From contig JAQGBZ010000146.1 in the NCBI GenBank assembly GCA_034687125.1, forward strand, positions 62,001-126,000: a stretch of 64,000 bases of DNA. Reading direction: 5' to 3'. Of this stretch, positions 27,235-37,500 are shown piece after piece (the stretch's first letter is position 1; every line of letters begins with the position of its first letter). The position numbers and the translations under genes were made by a program. The notes under the pieces are model-generated. The model saw nothing but the letters and a program-made list of their open reading frames with translations. It ran no database searches and had not been told where the DNA came from. The stretch comes from Neelides folsomi. Its lineage: Eukaryota; Arthropoda; Collembola; Neelipleona; Neelidae.

Positions 27235-27722
27235 AAGGCTTTTTCACAAAGTGGAGATTTAGTAAAACACAGAAGACTTCACACTTGCGAAAAATCATTT
27301 AAATGCAAAATATGTAATAAATCATTTTCAGAGATTGGGTCATTAATAACTCACACTAAATTTCACACAGGTGAAAAACCATTTAACTGTAAAATATGCA
27401 ATAAGGCATTTTCAAATTTCCCGAATTTAAATACTCACACAAGATTTCACACAAGGAAAAACCCATTTAAGTGCAACAGGACATTTTCAATGAGCCACCA
27501 TTTAATACTACCATACATTCTAGAGTTCACACAGGGGAAAAACCATTTAAGTGTATAATGTGCAATCGATCTATGAGAGGGTATTTAATAAATCACACAA
27601 GAATTCACACAGGCGAAAAACCACACAAGTGCATTATGTGTGGAAAGAGCTTTAGTAAAATATGTCAAATGAAATTACATATTTTAAAGCATACTGGTGA
27701 AAAACAGTTTGCCAGAAGTTGA
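27193..27722 (+). pseudogene. broken C2H2 zinc-finger gene relic
   Basis: An intronless run of Kruppel-type fingers with linkers HTGEKP(F/H)KC. Finger 1 lacks its first Cys pair (CYKAFSQSGDLVKHRRLH). Fingers 2 and 3 are whole (CKICNKSF..., CKICNKAF...). Finger 4 has lost three residues (KIC) and the frame shifts by one base soon after, around 27507-27530. Finger 5 (CIMCNRSMRGYLINHTRIH) is two residues short, and finger 6 is CIMCGKSFSKICQMKLHILKH, before a stop at 27722. No ATG in frame precedes the first finger. C2H2 proteins bind DNA through such arrays; this copy looks like a decayed duplicate or retrocopy. The alternative, a live gene with sequencing errors, needs more than one error. Confidence 0.75.
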
Positions 27723-28181
27723 AATCATTAATAATATTTTATTTGTATATTATATACGAGTACTAGTATTTGTAGTTTATTGTATAACAACATTGTTTCA
27801 TCTATTGACCTTAAATTAAAAGTTAGGAATTTAAATACTAAAAGTAAGTACATAAATATAAATTATAATGCACTTTGATTTAAAAAAGATTACTCTAGTA
27901 GATAATTATTTATACAAAAAATTAGATTTCAGTGATATTTCAGTGATATTTAGTTATTTCAAGCACTGGAACAACATATTAATAATATTTAATTGAAAAT
28001 CAAAGGGCTCTTGGAAATCCCCAGAGGCCACAATAACCCAAATTGCACTTGTGTATACCTTGACCAAGTCTCCCCCAATTTTTAACTATAAATAAACTCT
28101 GACCCTTTGAGGAGAAATATTTGTTTGAGTTTGGTGAACGTGGAAGCTCAAAGCTCCATTTATACCTGTATGAAGACGACA
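27723..28181. other. intergenic, AT-rich; protease promoter side
   Basis: Spacer between the zinc-finger relic and the TATA box of the trypsin-like gene. Nothing else recognised. Confidence 0.4.
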
Positions 28182-28189
28182 TATAAAAA
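28182..28189 (+). promoter_or_regulatory. TATA box of the trypsin-like gene
   Basis: TATAAAAA about 100 bp before the ATG, preceded by a GC-containing stretch, in the right place for a core promoter with a short 5' UTR. Confidence 0.55.
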
Positions 28190-28286
28190 TCCCGTTTCCT
28201 CCACCTTCCCATCCAATTCACATAAATGAGAGACTGGAAGGAAATTAAGATAAACAAAATAAATTCTCTTATTTATTCCCTCATTC

Positions 28287-29905
28287 ATGGATCTCTTTAT
28301 TGTGGCAAAGTTTCTGTTTGCACTTGCTTTAACGGCAATCATAATCGGAGCTGGTAATTTTAAATAAATTATATTACTTTAGTTATTAATTAATATTCTA
28401 AACATTTTTGACAATGATCTTTAAACTATAATATTAATTCCGAAATATTTAATTCAATCTTTCAGATTTATTTGCATATGGATTTAAAGTGAGGCTGCCT
28501 TCAACTCTTCTTGCTAAAGAAGACGGAGAATCTTCAGTCCATCTTTTTTTAAAGCCAGCTCCGACTGTTGCTCCTTCTTCGGATAATGCACAACCAGCGC
28601 GGATTGTTGGAGGGACACCAGCAGCATACGGAGAATTCCCATACCAAGCCTCTTTACAAAAATTGTCTTTTTTCGGAACAAAAACTCATTATTGTGGGGC
28701 TACAATTATTAGTCCAAAATGTCTGATTACTGCTGCACATTGTATAGACGGGTATTAAACAATTAACACTATACTGTTCTTAATGTTAGAGTCAGGAATT
28801 AACCTTGTCTACAAGTGTCTCATAGTTTTATAATGATTTTAAAAAATAATTTAAACAATAATTTTAGACGCCTTCCAAAAGACATCATTTCCCGACTTGG
28901 GACAAATTCACTTGGCCCGGAATACTCCAATCACGATTACGAAGTTGAAAGACTTATCAAGCATCCTGAATATGACCACAATACAATTCAGAATGACATT
29001 GGGATTGTGAAAGTTAGCTTGGTTTATTAATTCTTTATCTCCAAAATGGAATAAGAATTTAAAGTTTTTTCAATTAAAATTAATATTTTTTATTATTTTA
29101 TTTGACAGCTTAAGAAACGTTTAAGCTACCGGAAGAATTTAAACATGGCTCCACTCCCAGATTATCGTAAAGAACCTCCAAAGGACAAAGATTGCATAAT
29201 CAGTGGATGGGGATCGACGAAGGAAGGAAGCGCCGTTTCTACAAATCTCATTCACGCCACCGTCCCAATCATGAGCGATGAAATGTGTCAAACTTATTAT
29301 GGAAAAACGGAGATTTATCCATCGATGTTGTGTGCTGGCTATAAAGACGGAGGAATTGACTCTTGTCAGGTAAATATTTAACACCGTTTAAGCTTGACAT
29401 TTGAACAGACGTTTATTTAAATTTTAACTTGTAGTTAATATTGTTAATAAAAATCAATTTTTAAATAAAAAGTTTTTTTCATTTCAGGGAGACTCAGGAG
29501 GACCATTGGTAAATTAAAAATTTATTTTTTCATTTAATTTTTCGCAGACTAGTACAATTGATTATATTATTTGATTTGATCATTTTTTAATTTTTTAATA
29601 GGTTTGCGATGGGCAGTTAATTGGGATCGTTTCATGGGGCATTGGTATTTTGATAATATAAACTTTTTGCTAGTATTCATAAAGTATTAATATTAATTAG
29701 AGTTAGGCTAATATTATTTTAATAATTAAAAATTTTAGGATGTGCAAGACCAAAGTTTCCTGGCGTTTACACTCAAGTTTCCCATTATCGGAGATGGATT
29801 GAAGCTCAAGATGAATGTTTCAGAAAGGACTCGGAAGAAGAAGTGATTTCCTACACAGGAAAGAATTTTACATTCTCTTTATTTCCCATGTTTTGGAATT
29901 TGTGA
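28287..29905 (+). CDS. trypsin-like serine protease (S1A), secreted zymogen
   Basis: Seven exons: 28287-28353, 28466-28751, 28868-29012, 29109-29369, 29488-29508, 29602-29644 and 29739-29905, all GT-AG, coding 329 residues. Exon 1 is a signal peptide (MDLFIVAKFLFALALTAIII). A propeptide of about 45 residues ends PAR/IVGG, so activation follows Arg68. Triad: His114 (ITAAHC), Asp161 (NDIGIV), Ser256 (GDSGGP). Asp250 in GIDSCQ sits six residues before the Ser, the S1 pocket position of trypsins, predicting cleavage after Lys/Arg. The C-terminus continues about 30 residues past the usual end (after RRWIEA). Exon 5 is only 21 nt and encodes exactly GDSGGPL. Residues 170-178 look out of frame against family expectation (see findings). 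Likely digestive or secreted; role not shown. Confidence 0.93.
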
Positions 29906-29907
29906 CG

Positions 29908-29913
29908 AATAAA
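29908..29913 (+). terminator. poly(A) signal of the trypsin-like gene
   Basis: AATAAA begins three bases after the TGA stop, implying a very short 3' UTR. Confidence 0.6.
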
Positions 29914-30048
29914 AATTTATAAATCATTGTTTTAATAATTCAATTTAATTTTTAGTTTTATTAAAATAAATAGTAATCACAAATTCGTCAATAAATACTT
30001 TTATACAGATTAAGAACTCATTCTAATATGTATATATTTACGCCAAAA

Positions 30049-30803
30049 CTAACGAGACGCTACACAGATATATCGATTTTTAGCTAAGCAAGGTTCAACA
30101 GCCCATTTGAATCCGTCTTGTCCCTCAGAAGAAGTATCAATCACAACACAAGCTTGTTCTGACAATTCTTTCGGCTCGTCTGCTTTCCAATTGGCATATG
30201 AAAAATTATATCTTTCGTTTTCAGAATATTCCCAATAATACTTTTTCTTTTGAATGGGATCTTCAATTCCAGCTATCCAAAGTGTTGTTAAACCTAGGTC
30301 AGCTAATAAACAAATAAAATAAATTGTTTAAGGAATTTATAGGAGAAATGAGTTTTCATAATCAATTTACCTTTTTTGAGAACACTAGTCAAAATTTTAT
30401 TCATATTTGGTGATCGAAGGTATGGCATGATTTCGCCATTAATTTGGCAATTTTGCTTAGCCAATCTCCATTCAAGAGGCATCTAAAGATTCATTTAGTT
30501 AATAATACAATTAGATAAATACGTAAGATGAAATATAACACAAATGATAAAATTGATTAATCTGCATATTATGTATAACTTACATTTACATCTCTGATTA
30601 CAATGTCATTTGCATTAACAAATGGTCCTGAAGTAAAATGAGATCCTTTAATAATTTTGCATTTGCACATTATTCGTTTAATAACACAAATAAATATAAT
30701 ACAATTAGGATTTATTGTTTTAAAGTTCATTAATCTTACTTTTTGGTGAGGAATTTACATAATGGATAGTTAAAAATAAAATGCAAGCAATTTTTGAATT
30801 CAT
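30049..30803 (-). CDS. small secreted C-type-lectin-like protein (copy 1)
   Basis: Four exons: 30803-30740, 30627-30584, 30482-30371 and 30302-30049, GT-AG, coding 157 residues. Exon 1 is a signal peptide beginning MNSKI, shared with the other two copies. The domain follows the C-type lectin fold plan: LEWRLAKQNC, then PYLRSPN, then LWIAGIED, YYWEYSE, ANWKADEPKEL, ACVVIDTSSEGQDGFKW, EPC and RYICVASR. The EP doublet sits where EPN/QPD calcium loops lie, but the usual WND is replaced by WAV, so ordinary calcium-dependent sugar binding is doubtful. Its exon 2 is shorter than in copies 2 and 3 and it is the most divergent copy. Same strand as copy 2, same exon phases (1, 0, 1), so clearly a tandem duplicate. 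Ligand unknown; immune, mucosal or salivary roles are known for such proteins in arthropods. Confidence 0.87.
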
Positions 30804-30871
30804 TATTAATCAATCAATGGGTTCTTTTTTTTAAATTAATATGGTTTTAGCAGAAAATTAAGCTTAATTAT

Positions 30872-30879
30872 TATTTATA
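30872..30879 (-). promoter_or_regulatory. TATA box of lectin-like copy 1
   Basis: TATAAATA on the minus strand about 70 bp before the ATG at 30803. Confidence 0.45.
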
Positions 30880-31826
30880 ACATTTATCAGGAAAGTTTTC
30901 ATGTTTGCTCTACCTATTAATGTGTTATCTATAAATGTCATTTTATTTTATTTCACGTGTCATTTTGTAAATAACTAGATGATTATAACAAAAACTTTCT
31001 GTATGTAAAACCCGATGGAAAAAATATTGTCGGATAACTCACCTAAATGATGTAATATAAGATATAAGATTAAAATATCATTAAATTAAATACCAAAATC
31101 GTTTGTGTAAATAATATAAATACGTTTATGTAATGACATAAATACTTTGGATATTAAATGTAAGTGCTCCACTTTCCACCAGGATTAGAAATATTTAAAA
31201 ACACAATAGTTAATTCATGCATTTCCAGAGAATTTTTAATTTGGTTATCTTTTACGATAAAGAAATTTTTTTAAACTACTTTAGCTCTTATCATTTCTTA
31301 TAATTTTATTATCAAAATTTAAACACCTTGATATAAATATTCAATATCTTTGTTTATTACTTATCATTATCATTAATGAATCCTAAAATGCCAAAATGTG
31401 CCTTTGTTATTAAAAAGGTTATTTAAATATACATCTGTAGGTAGTATATAATATATCCATATATCGATATTTTATCTATCATAAAATTTTTTAAATTTCA
31501 AACTATTTTACACTTATTGTCAGACATTAAAATGTATCCTATTTAACTAATACAGCAAACCTAAGAATAGTATACAGCTAACATTAAGATGTATCTTAAT
31601 GATTATATTCGTAATTACAAATTACCAGTTTAATAGCTTTTGTATTTATTTTCATTTGATAAAAAATGCAAATATGAATTTGTATATGTATTCTCGCTTT
31701 ACTTGTATATCATTTCATTTTTTTAAATCATGATTTTATTAATAAATAGAAGGTTTATTATTTTATTTTTGACAAATAAACCACTTAATTGCATTTTTTT
31801 AAAATAAATTTTTAAAAAACAAATTT
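30880..31826. other. intergenic, very AT-rich
   Basis: Spacer between lectin-like copies 1 and 2 on the minus strand, holding the 3' UTR of copy 2 and the upstream region of copy 1. No gene or mobile element recognised. Confidence 0.4.
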
Positions 31827-32617
31827 TTAATGTGAGGCCATGCAGACATAGCGTTTTTTAGTAGAGCAAGGCTGAGCAGCCCATCTGAATCCATCTTGTC
31901 CTTCATCCTTAGTGTCAACTACAACACAAGCTCTGGTTTCCAATTTTTTCGGCTCATCAAGTTTCCAATTTCCATAAGCTAAACCAAGTTGTTCGTCCTC
32001 GGAATATTCCCAGTGGTATTTGACCGCACCATCACAGGATTTCGCATCCTCAATCCCAGCAACCCAAACAGTATCCAAATCGATTTCAGCTATAAAATAA
32101 TCATAATATAAAAAATTACATTTATAAATAAAAATATGTATGTTAATTAAAAAGTGAATTGAGAGATGTACAAATAGATTTACCTGATTTTAAAATTGCT
32201 GTAAAACGCTTATTAATTGTTGGGGATCGAAGGTATGCGAATTCTCGGCCACCCATTAAGCAACTTTCTTTGGCTCGACCCCATTCAAGATAATTCTAAA
32301 ATTGTGATTAATTGTAAATTATTAGATAAAATTAGATGTGATTTTAAATTGATTTACCATAAAAGATTAAAACACAAACATACCGATTCTCCAGGATTGC
32401 TCAGATAAAAGTCAATAGCTCTCGCATGTTCATTGACATAAGTTCCGATTGAAATGAATCCATCTGATACTAAAAAACAATAAAATATTTAATTGTATAA
32501 AATATGTTACATATTATATGTAACATATTTTAAATTTTAATTCTAACCTTGCAAACTTGGTGAGCAATAAGCACAAGTGATGGTTAAAAATAAAAGTAAA
32601 AGAATTTTTGAATTCAT
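31827..32617 (-). CDS. small secreted C-type-lectin-like protein (copy 2)
   Basis: Four exons: 32617-32548, 32463-32384, 32295-32184 and 32089-31827, all GT-AG, coding 174 residues. The signal peptide is MNSKILLLLFLTITCAYC. The domain reads GFISIGTYVNEHARAIDFY, then NYLEWGRAKESC, MGGREFAYLRSP, then VWVAGIEDAKSCDG, KYHWEYSEDEQ, GNWKLDEPKKL, CVVVDTKDEGQDGFRW, QPC and RYVCMASH. It has an extra Cys (SCDG) that copy 3 lacks. At exon 2 the acceptor after TATCAG was chosen over one seven bases upstream because it keeps the frame and matches copy 3. It is divergently paired with copy 3. As in its relatives, the WND calcium motif is degenerate (WAA). Confidence 0.88.
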
Positions 32618-33215
32618 TTTGAAGAATCAAATACTTTCTTTACAATAACGTGGAAAGAGTAGAAAATAAATCAATTTTAAAACGTGTCTTTATATACAAA
32701 ATTTTTTTAACTTGACACAAAAAAGTTATCAATTAATGTAAATCATTTTATGAGAAATCTTATGCAAACAAAGTATAATAGATTAAGCCGACAACAAAGA
32801 ATTACAGTGTAGGAATAGTATGCCAATTGGAAAAATAAAAATAGTATTAGGTACGAAGGTAAAATGAATTTTATCAATGCAGCATGCTTTGGTTAACTGA
32901 TTAAAAGTTAATCATATCATAAAAATATAATCCAATAAAACTTTATGCGTTAAATTGACAGAAATAATATCTTCATTATTAGCAGAAATCTTAATTATCA
33001 ACTAGGCCAAATGAATATAATAATATCATAAAGAATGATACCTCTGTTTGTTGAAGATTTCTATTAAACGAGATTTCATATTAAAGATTACTTTTTCTTA
33101 TACATGTTATGTAAAAAGCTCTAGTATAAAAAGACCCCGAATTAAATTAAAATTAAACTAATTGTATTTTCAACTCTTTCACGTTAATAATTGCAAAAGA
33201 ATTAAATTCGTCAAA
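32618..33215. promoter_or_regulatory. shared divergent promoter of lectin-like copies 2 and 3
   Basis: 598 bp separate the start codons of the two head-to-head genes. Each side has a TATA box: TATATAAAG on the minus strand at 32688-32696 (71 bp before the copy 2 ATG), and TATAAAAAG on the plus strand at 33125-33133 (83 bp before the copy 3 ATG). Both are followed by ACNC, suggesting the core promoters were duplicated with the genes. The centre is AT-rich without recognised sites. Confidence 0.6.
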
Positions 33216-34004
33216 ATGAATTCAAAAATTCTTTCACTTTTATTTTTAACCATTAATTATGTTTATTGCTCACCAAGTTTGAAGGGTAATTGTGTGAAAT
33301 ATAAACGAGATTTTATTAATATTTAGTATTTAATCATTTTATTCGGAATTACAATTTCTATTTGGTGTTTTATTTTTTTCAACATTTGAATATTTTTAGA
33401 TGAATTTATTTCAATCGGAACTTATCGTAATGAACATGCAAGAGTTATTGACTTTTATCTGAGCAATCCTGGAGAATCCGTAATTTTATTTAATTAAATA
33501 GGAAAAAAATTATTCATTAATTGAATTATAATTCAACATTTTTAGAATTATCTCGAATGGAACCGTGCGAAAGAAAGTTGTTTAATAGGTGGCCGAGAAT
33601 TCGCATATCTTCGATCCCCAACAATTAATAAGCGTTTGACAGCAATTTTAAAATCAAGTATTAATGTTAAATATTACACATTTAAATTGCTTCAAAATTA
33701 ATTTATCAAATCTAATAATTAATCTGTTACACTTAATTACTCAATAGTCGATGTCGATTTGAACACTATTTGGGTCGCTGGGATTGGGGAAGAAGACTTC
33801 GAAGGGATTAAATACCACTGGGAATATTCTGATGACGAACAACTTGACTTTGCTTATGGAAATTGGAAACTCAATGAACCCCAAAAATTAAGAGTACAAT
33901 CTTGTGTTGTAGTTGACACTTCGGATGAAGGACAAGATGGGTTTAAGTGGGCTGTTGAGCCATGTAAAACTAAAAAACGATATTTGTGCATGGCATCACA
34001 TTAA
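33216..34004 (+). CDS. small secreted C-type-lectin-like protein (copy 3)
   Basis: Four exons: 33216-33285, 33400-33479, 33546-33657 and 33748-34004, GT-AG, coding 172 residues. Signal peptide MNSKILSLLFLTINYVYC. The domain reads EFISIGTYRNEHARVIDFY, NYLEWNRAKESC, GGREFAYLRSP, then IWVAGIGEEDFEG, KYHWEYSDDEQ, GNWKLNEPQKL, CVVVDTSDEGQDGFKW, EPC and RYLCMASH. Exons 2 and 3 are close to copy 2 (only six or seven residues differ by eye in about 63), while exon 4 is about two-thirds identical by hand count. Same exon phases as copies 1 and 2. The WND motif is replaced by WAV. Function unknown beyond the fold. Confidence 0.88.
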
Positions 34005-34061
34005 AAATCTTACAATTAAACTTTTATTACTTCAAATGTAGTTTGTAATTTATTTGCAGAA

Positions 34062-34067
34062 AATAAA
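34062..34067 (+). terminator. poly(A) signal of lectin-like copy 3
   Basis: AATAAA about 57 bp after the stop codon on the coding strand. Confidence 0.5.
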
Positions 34068-34536
34068 TTGATAGATTGAATATAAATTTGTGATTTTATT
34101 GAAAAAACATAAAACAAAGGGATAAAATCATATGAACAACGATACATTGCTCAATGCAGGGAACGTTTTCATCATATCGTTTTTATACTTTATATTGCAT
34201 TGGCCTTTTCTGGGGCAATATTGAACAATCTCCTCCGCAACATCTAGTGATAGAAAATGAAGTTTCTTGGTCTTATTATAATCCACGTGCTGCGTTTGTT
34301 GTTGAGATTAGAAGTATTAGTGAAGCGGTTTAGTTGCGGTACGCTTGAGTATAAAACCCCTTTAATTTATTTAAACTTTATATAAATGATTGGCCAATTA
34401 AAGTCTAAATGGTATTTAATTCCCACATTCTACCGAATAATTAACGAGCATTGTTAATTAGCCATTCCATTGCAAGTCTGAATAAAGCCAAAGTAATTAT
34501 TATAAATTTGACATTCAAGTTCAAGTTGTTCAAGTC
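34068..34536. other. intergenic, BLOC1S6 promoter side
   Basis: Spacer between lectin-like copy 3 and BLOC1S6. No TATA box as clear as those of the lectin genes; nothing else recognised. Confidence 0.4.
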
Positions 34537-37500
34537 ATGAGTTCGGAAAATAAAGAAGCGCTTGTCAACGAGAGCTCTTCCTCGACGTCAAACGCCCAAG
34601 TTCCTTTGACCTTGAGCGGTGAGGGTGAAAACATTGAGGGGAATGATGAAGCGGCCGCTTCAACAACAGCGCAGTTACTCTCTTCAGGAATTTTGGACTC
34701 CTGTTCCTTCGAGCTTACAAAAATCGGCAAAGAAATTAAAGAACTCACGTAAGATATTTTAATTTTATTTTATTTTAATATTAAATAATTAAAATAAATA
34801 ATTGTACTATTATTGACATTTAATCTATTGATATATCCTTATAATTTATTGTACTTGATTTATATAGTTTATTATGAAACTAATAATATTTTTTGAATTG
34901 CCGGAAATCATTATATAATTTTAATTTCTATTTAGGGATCAACAATCAGTGGTAATTGACGGTGTTACTTCACATAATGATACCGTATTTGGTGGCCCCC
35001 AGTTCGAGCAGATAAAAGCACTGGTATGATCATTTTGGAAAATTATAAAATATTTATTTTAAAATAAGTTACATAACATTTGAGAATATTAATTTGATTG
35101 CTTTTACCGTATTATTCTGATTTGTACTTTTAATTACGACTAAGAAATTAACTGATTATTACATTTTTTAAAAGTAATAACTAATGTTGGATTCATGAAA
35201 TTAATTATATATGAAGATCCTTGATCATCGTATTTTATTTCAAACACGGAAGATAAATTGACATTTGAAAATATGAATTTATTTCCCTTTAATGAAAATT
35301 AAATTTATTATCTATTATATATAATTTTAAAATGAATTTTATTTGACGAACTTGTGTGTATAATATGTAGGTATTAGGTATATGACAATTTATTATAATA
35401 AGATGAATTTTATATAAACTTATCAAATTCATTCAACTGGCCAATTCAAATATATAAGTTTGTACTTTATTCCCAATTAACCAAATACGCACTTCACAAT
35501 TGCGCATTTTACTGACTACGCAGTTTGAGTCTAATGGAATAACTCATTCGACTGACTCATTTTACTGCATGGGTAAACGAAGCCATTGGCCTTTTCCTTT
35601 CTGATGCCAGGAAAGGTTTTTGCCTTTTTGCTACTTATGAATTATGAATAACTTCGCTAAATCATTTCTCAAAATATTTAATATTAGAATACCTAGTCAC
35701 ATTTTATAAAACTTAAAAACTCAAACTGTAAAATTATAAGACAAAGGATTAAATAGGCCAATCCATTTCTTAGATAAAATATACAAAATCAAACATGTAT
35801 ACGTTTGCTAATTAGTTTTATTTAGCTATTACTACATTTATTATTTTACTCCCTTATAAATGTTCTACTAACAAAGGATAATTAAGAAATCGAGACTTTC
35901 TGGCTTGACCACATCCATGTTTCGCTTTTTCTTGTCTCATTAAACTTTTCATGACAAGGAGCTTGATTGATGCCTTATTTATTCTAACTAATGTCAGCTA
36001 TGAGAATGAGACCTAATACAAAAATGATAAATGGTAGCAAGTATTTTTCATATAATAAAGATAACTATTAAAATTCAAGACTCATACATAGTCGATATTT
36101 AAATACTTTTAGCGAATAGTTTAAAAATGACCTAATGAAATATTTAGAATGGTTCATAAGTTAATTTTATTGATTGTCTTATAGATTTATTATATGTCAT
36201 TTGTCTGGCTGATATTTAAAATATTGCGCAAGTGAAATGACTTGTCCCCTAAGTGCAGTTGATTTTAATGCAGGGTTTTAATAGTTGGGGCGGATGCGTG
36301 TATAGATAGTGAAACAGATGGAGCAGAAACCGAGAAGGGTTTTAAACGACCAAGAACTTATCCCGATTTTGCCCTAGAACTGTGTAGGGAACATTCCTCA
36401 TTTGTAATCGAGGAGAGACCTACTTTCCGTTCTCTGTGTGTGTGTGGAGAACCATTCAAAATTGAGCGTTTCTGGCTCCTCTCCAAAGTTTAATCTTATC
36501 ATGGTAATGTAGGATGAAGGGAGTTTGGAACTTTAGGCGTCCAATCAACATTTCATTAACGTCCCAATTACTCATTTAACTCATATAATATTGTTAGCTA
36601 TCACTCCTCATTATTAATTTCTTTCCTTGTTTGCATCTCAGAAGTTCAAATATTGATTTGGGCTCATTAAAAAACTTTTTGTATGGATTAATGGGACAAT
36701 GAATAGTTGAATGAATTCCTTTGCTATTTTTAATTTCAAATCCTTTTTGGCTTCCTTCTAATCTAAATGAATATAAATTTTATTTTATTTTTCATTGTAA
36801 ATTAATGAATGAATCCAACATGATTGTAGTTGTTAGTTGTATAGTAATTCAAGTGGAAGTTCAAAATGAATTTATGAATAATTGGATGGTCGGATTGAAT
36901 AATTTTTACATTTTAGATGGCGACAATGAAGTCGGACTTGGATCGACTTTCTTTGGTTCGTCAAGAAATGAACAGTGTCCATGAACGGAGTCAGAAACTC
37001 AAGGTTTGTCGTTCTATGAATATCTGCAGTACTTGAGAGTTTTTTTCGTGTTATATATCAATTTATGAATGGCTTATAAAACAATTTCTGACTGTGAGAG
37101 AGTAGTTCGCATAGGCTTTTCGTCCTCGCTTGCTTGCAGTCTCAGCAGTTAAGATGAAGTTTTAATACGTGAGAAACCCAATTGACGAATTTGCGAGAAA
37201 GTGGAAAAAATGGCAACCTTCGTATTCTTTGCTCAATTCCACTTCGTTTGCTCCACATTCTTTTTATCATAGCATGGGATTTAAATGAAGTTTATGTATA
37301 CCCATTCTATATGAAATCCCCCTTTGCCTCTCTCTTTCCATTTCTTTGAAATGGAGTGTGTGAATATTCTAAAAATGAATCAGGGTCTAATATAAGGTTT
37401 TCTTGGTAAGTGCCTTTTGATTTTGCTTTTAAAGGGCAACATTGAGGTTGGAGCCCAAAGTCACCATGCAGGTGATCGATGGTATATTTCCATTAGCCTT

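Noticed and set aside
27193-27722. Zinc-finger array as a functional intronless gene
   Set aside because: No in-frame ATG, a damaged first finger, a short deletion and a frame change within the array.
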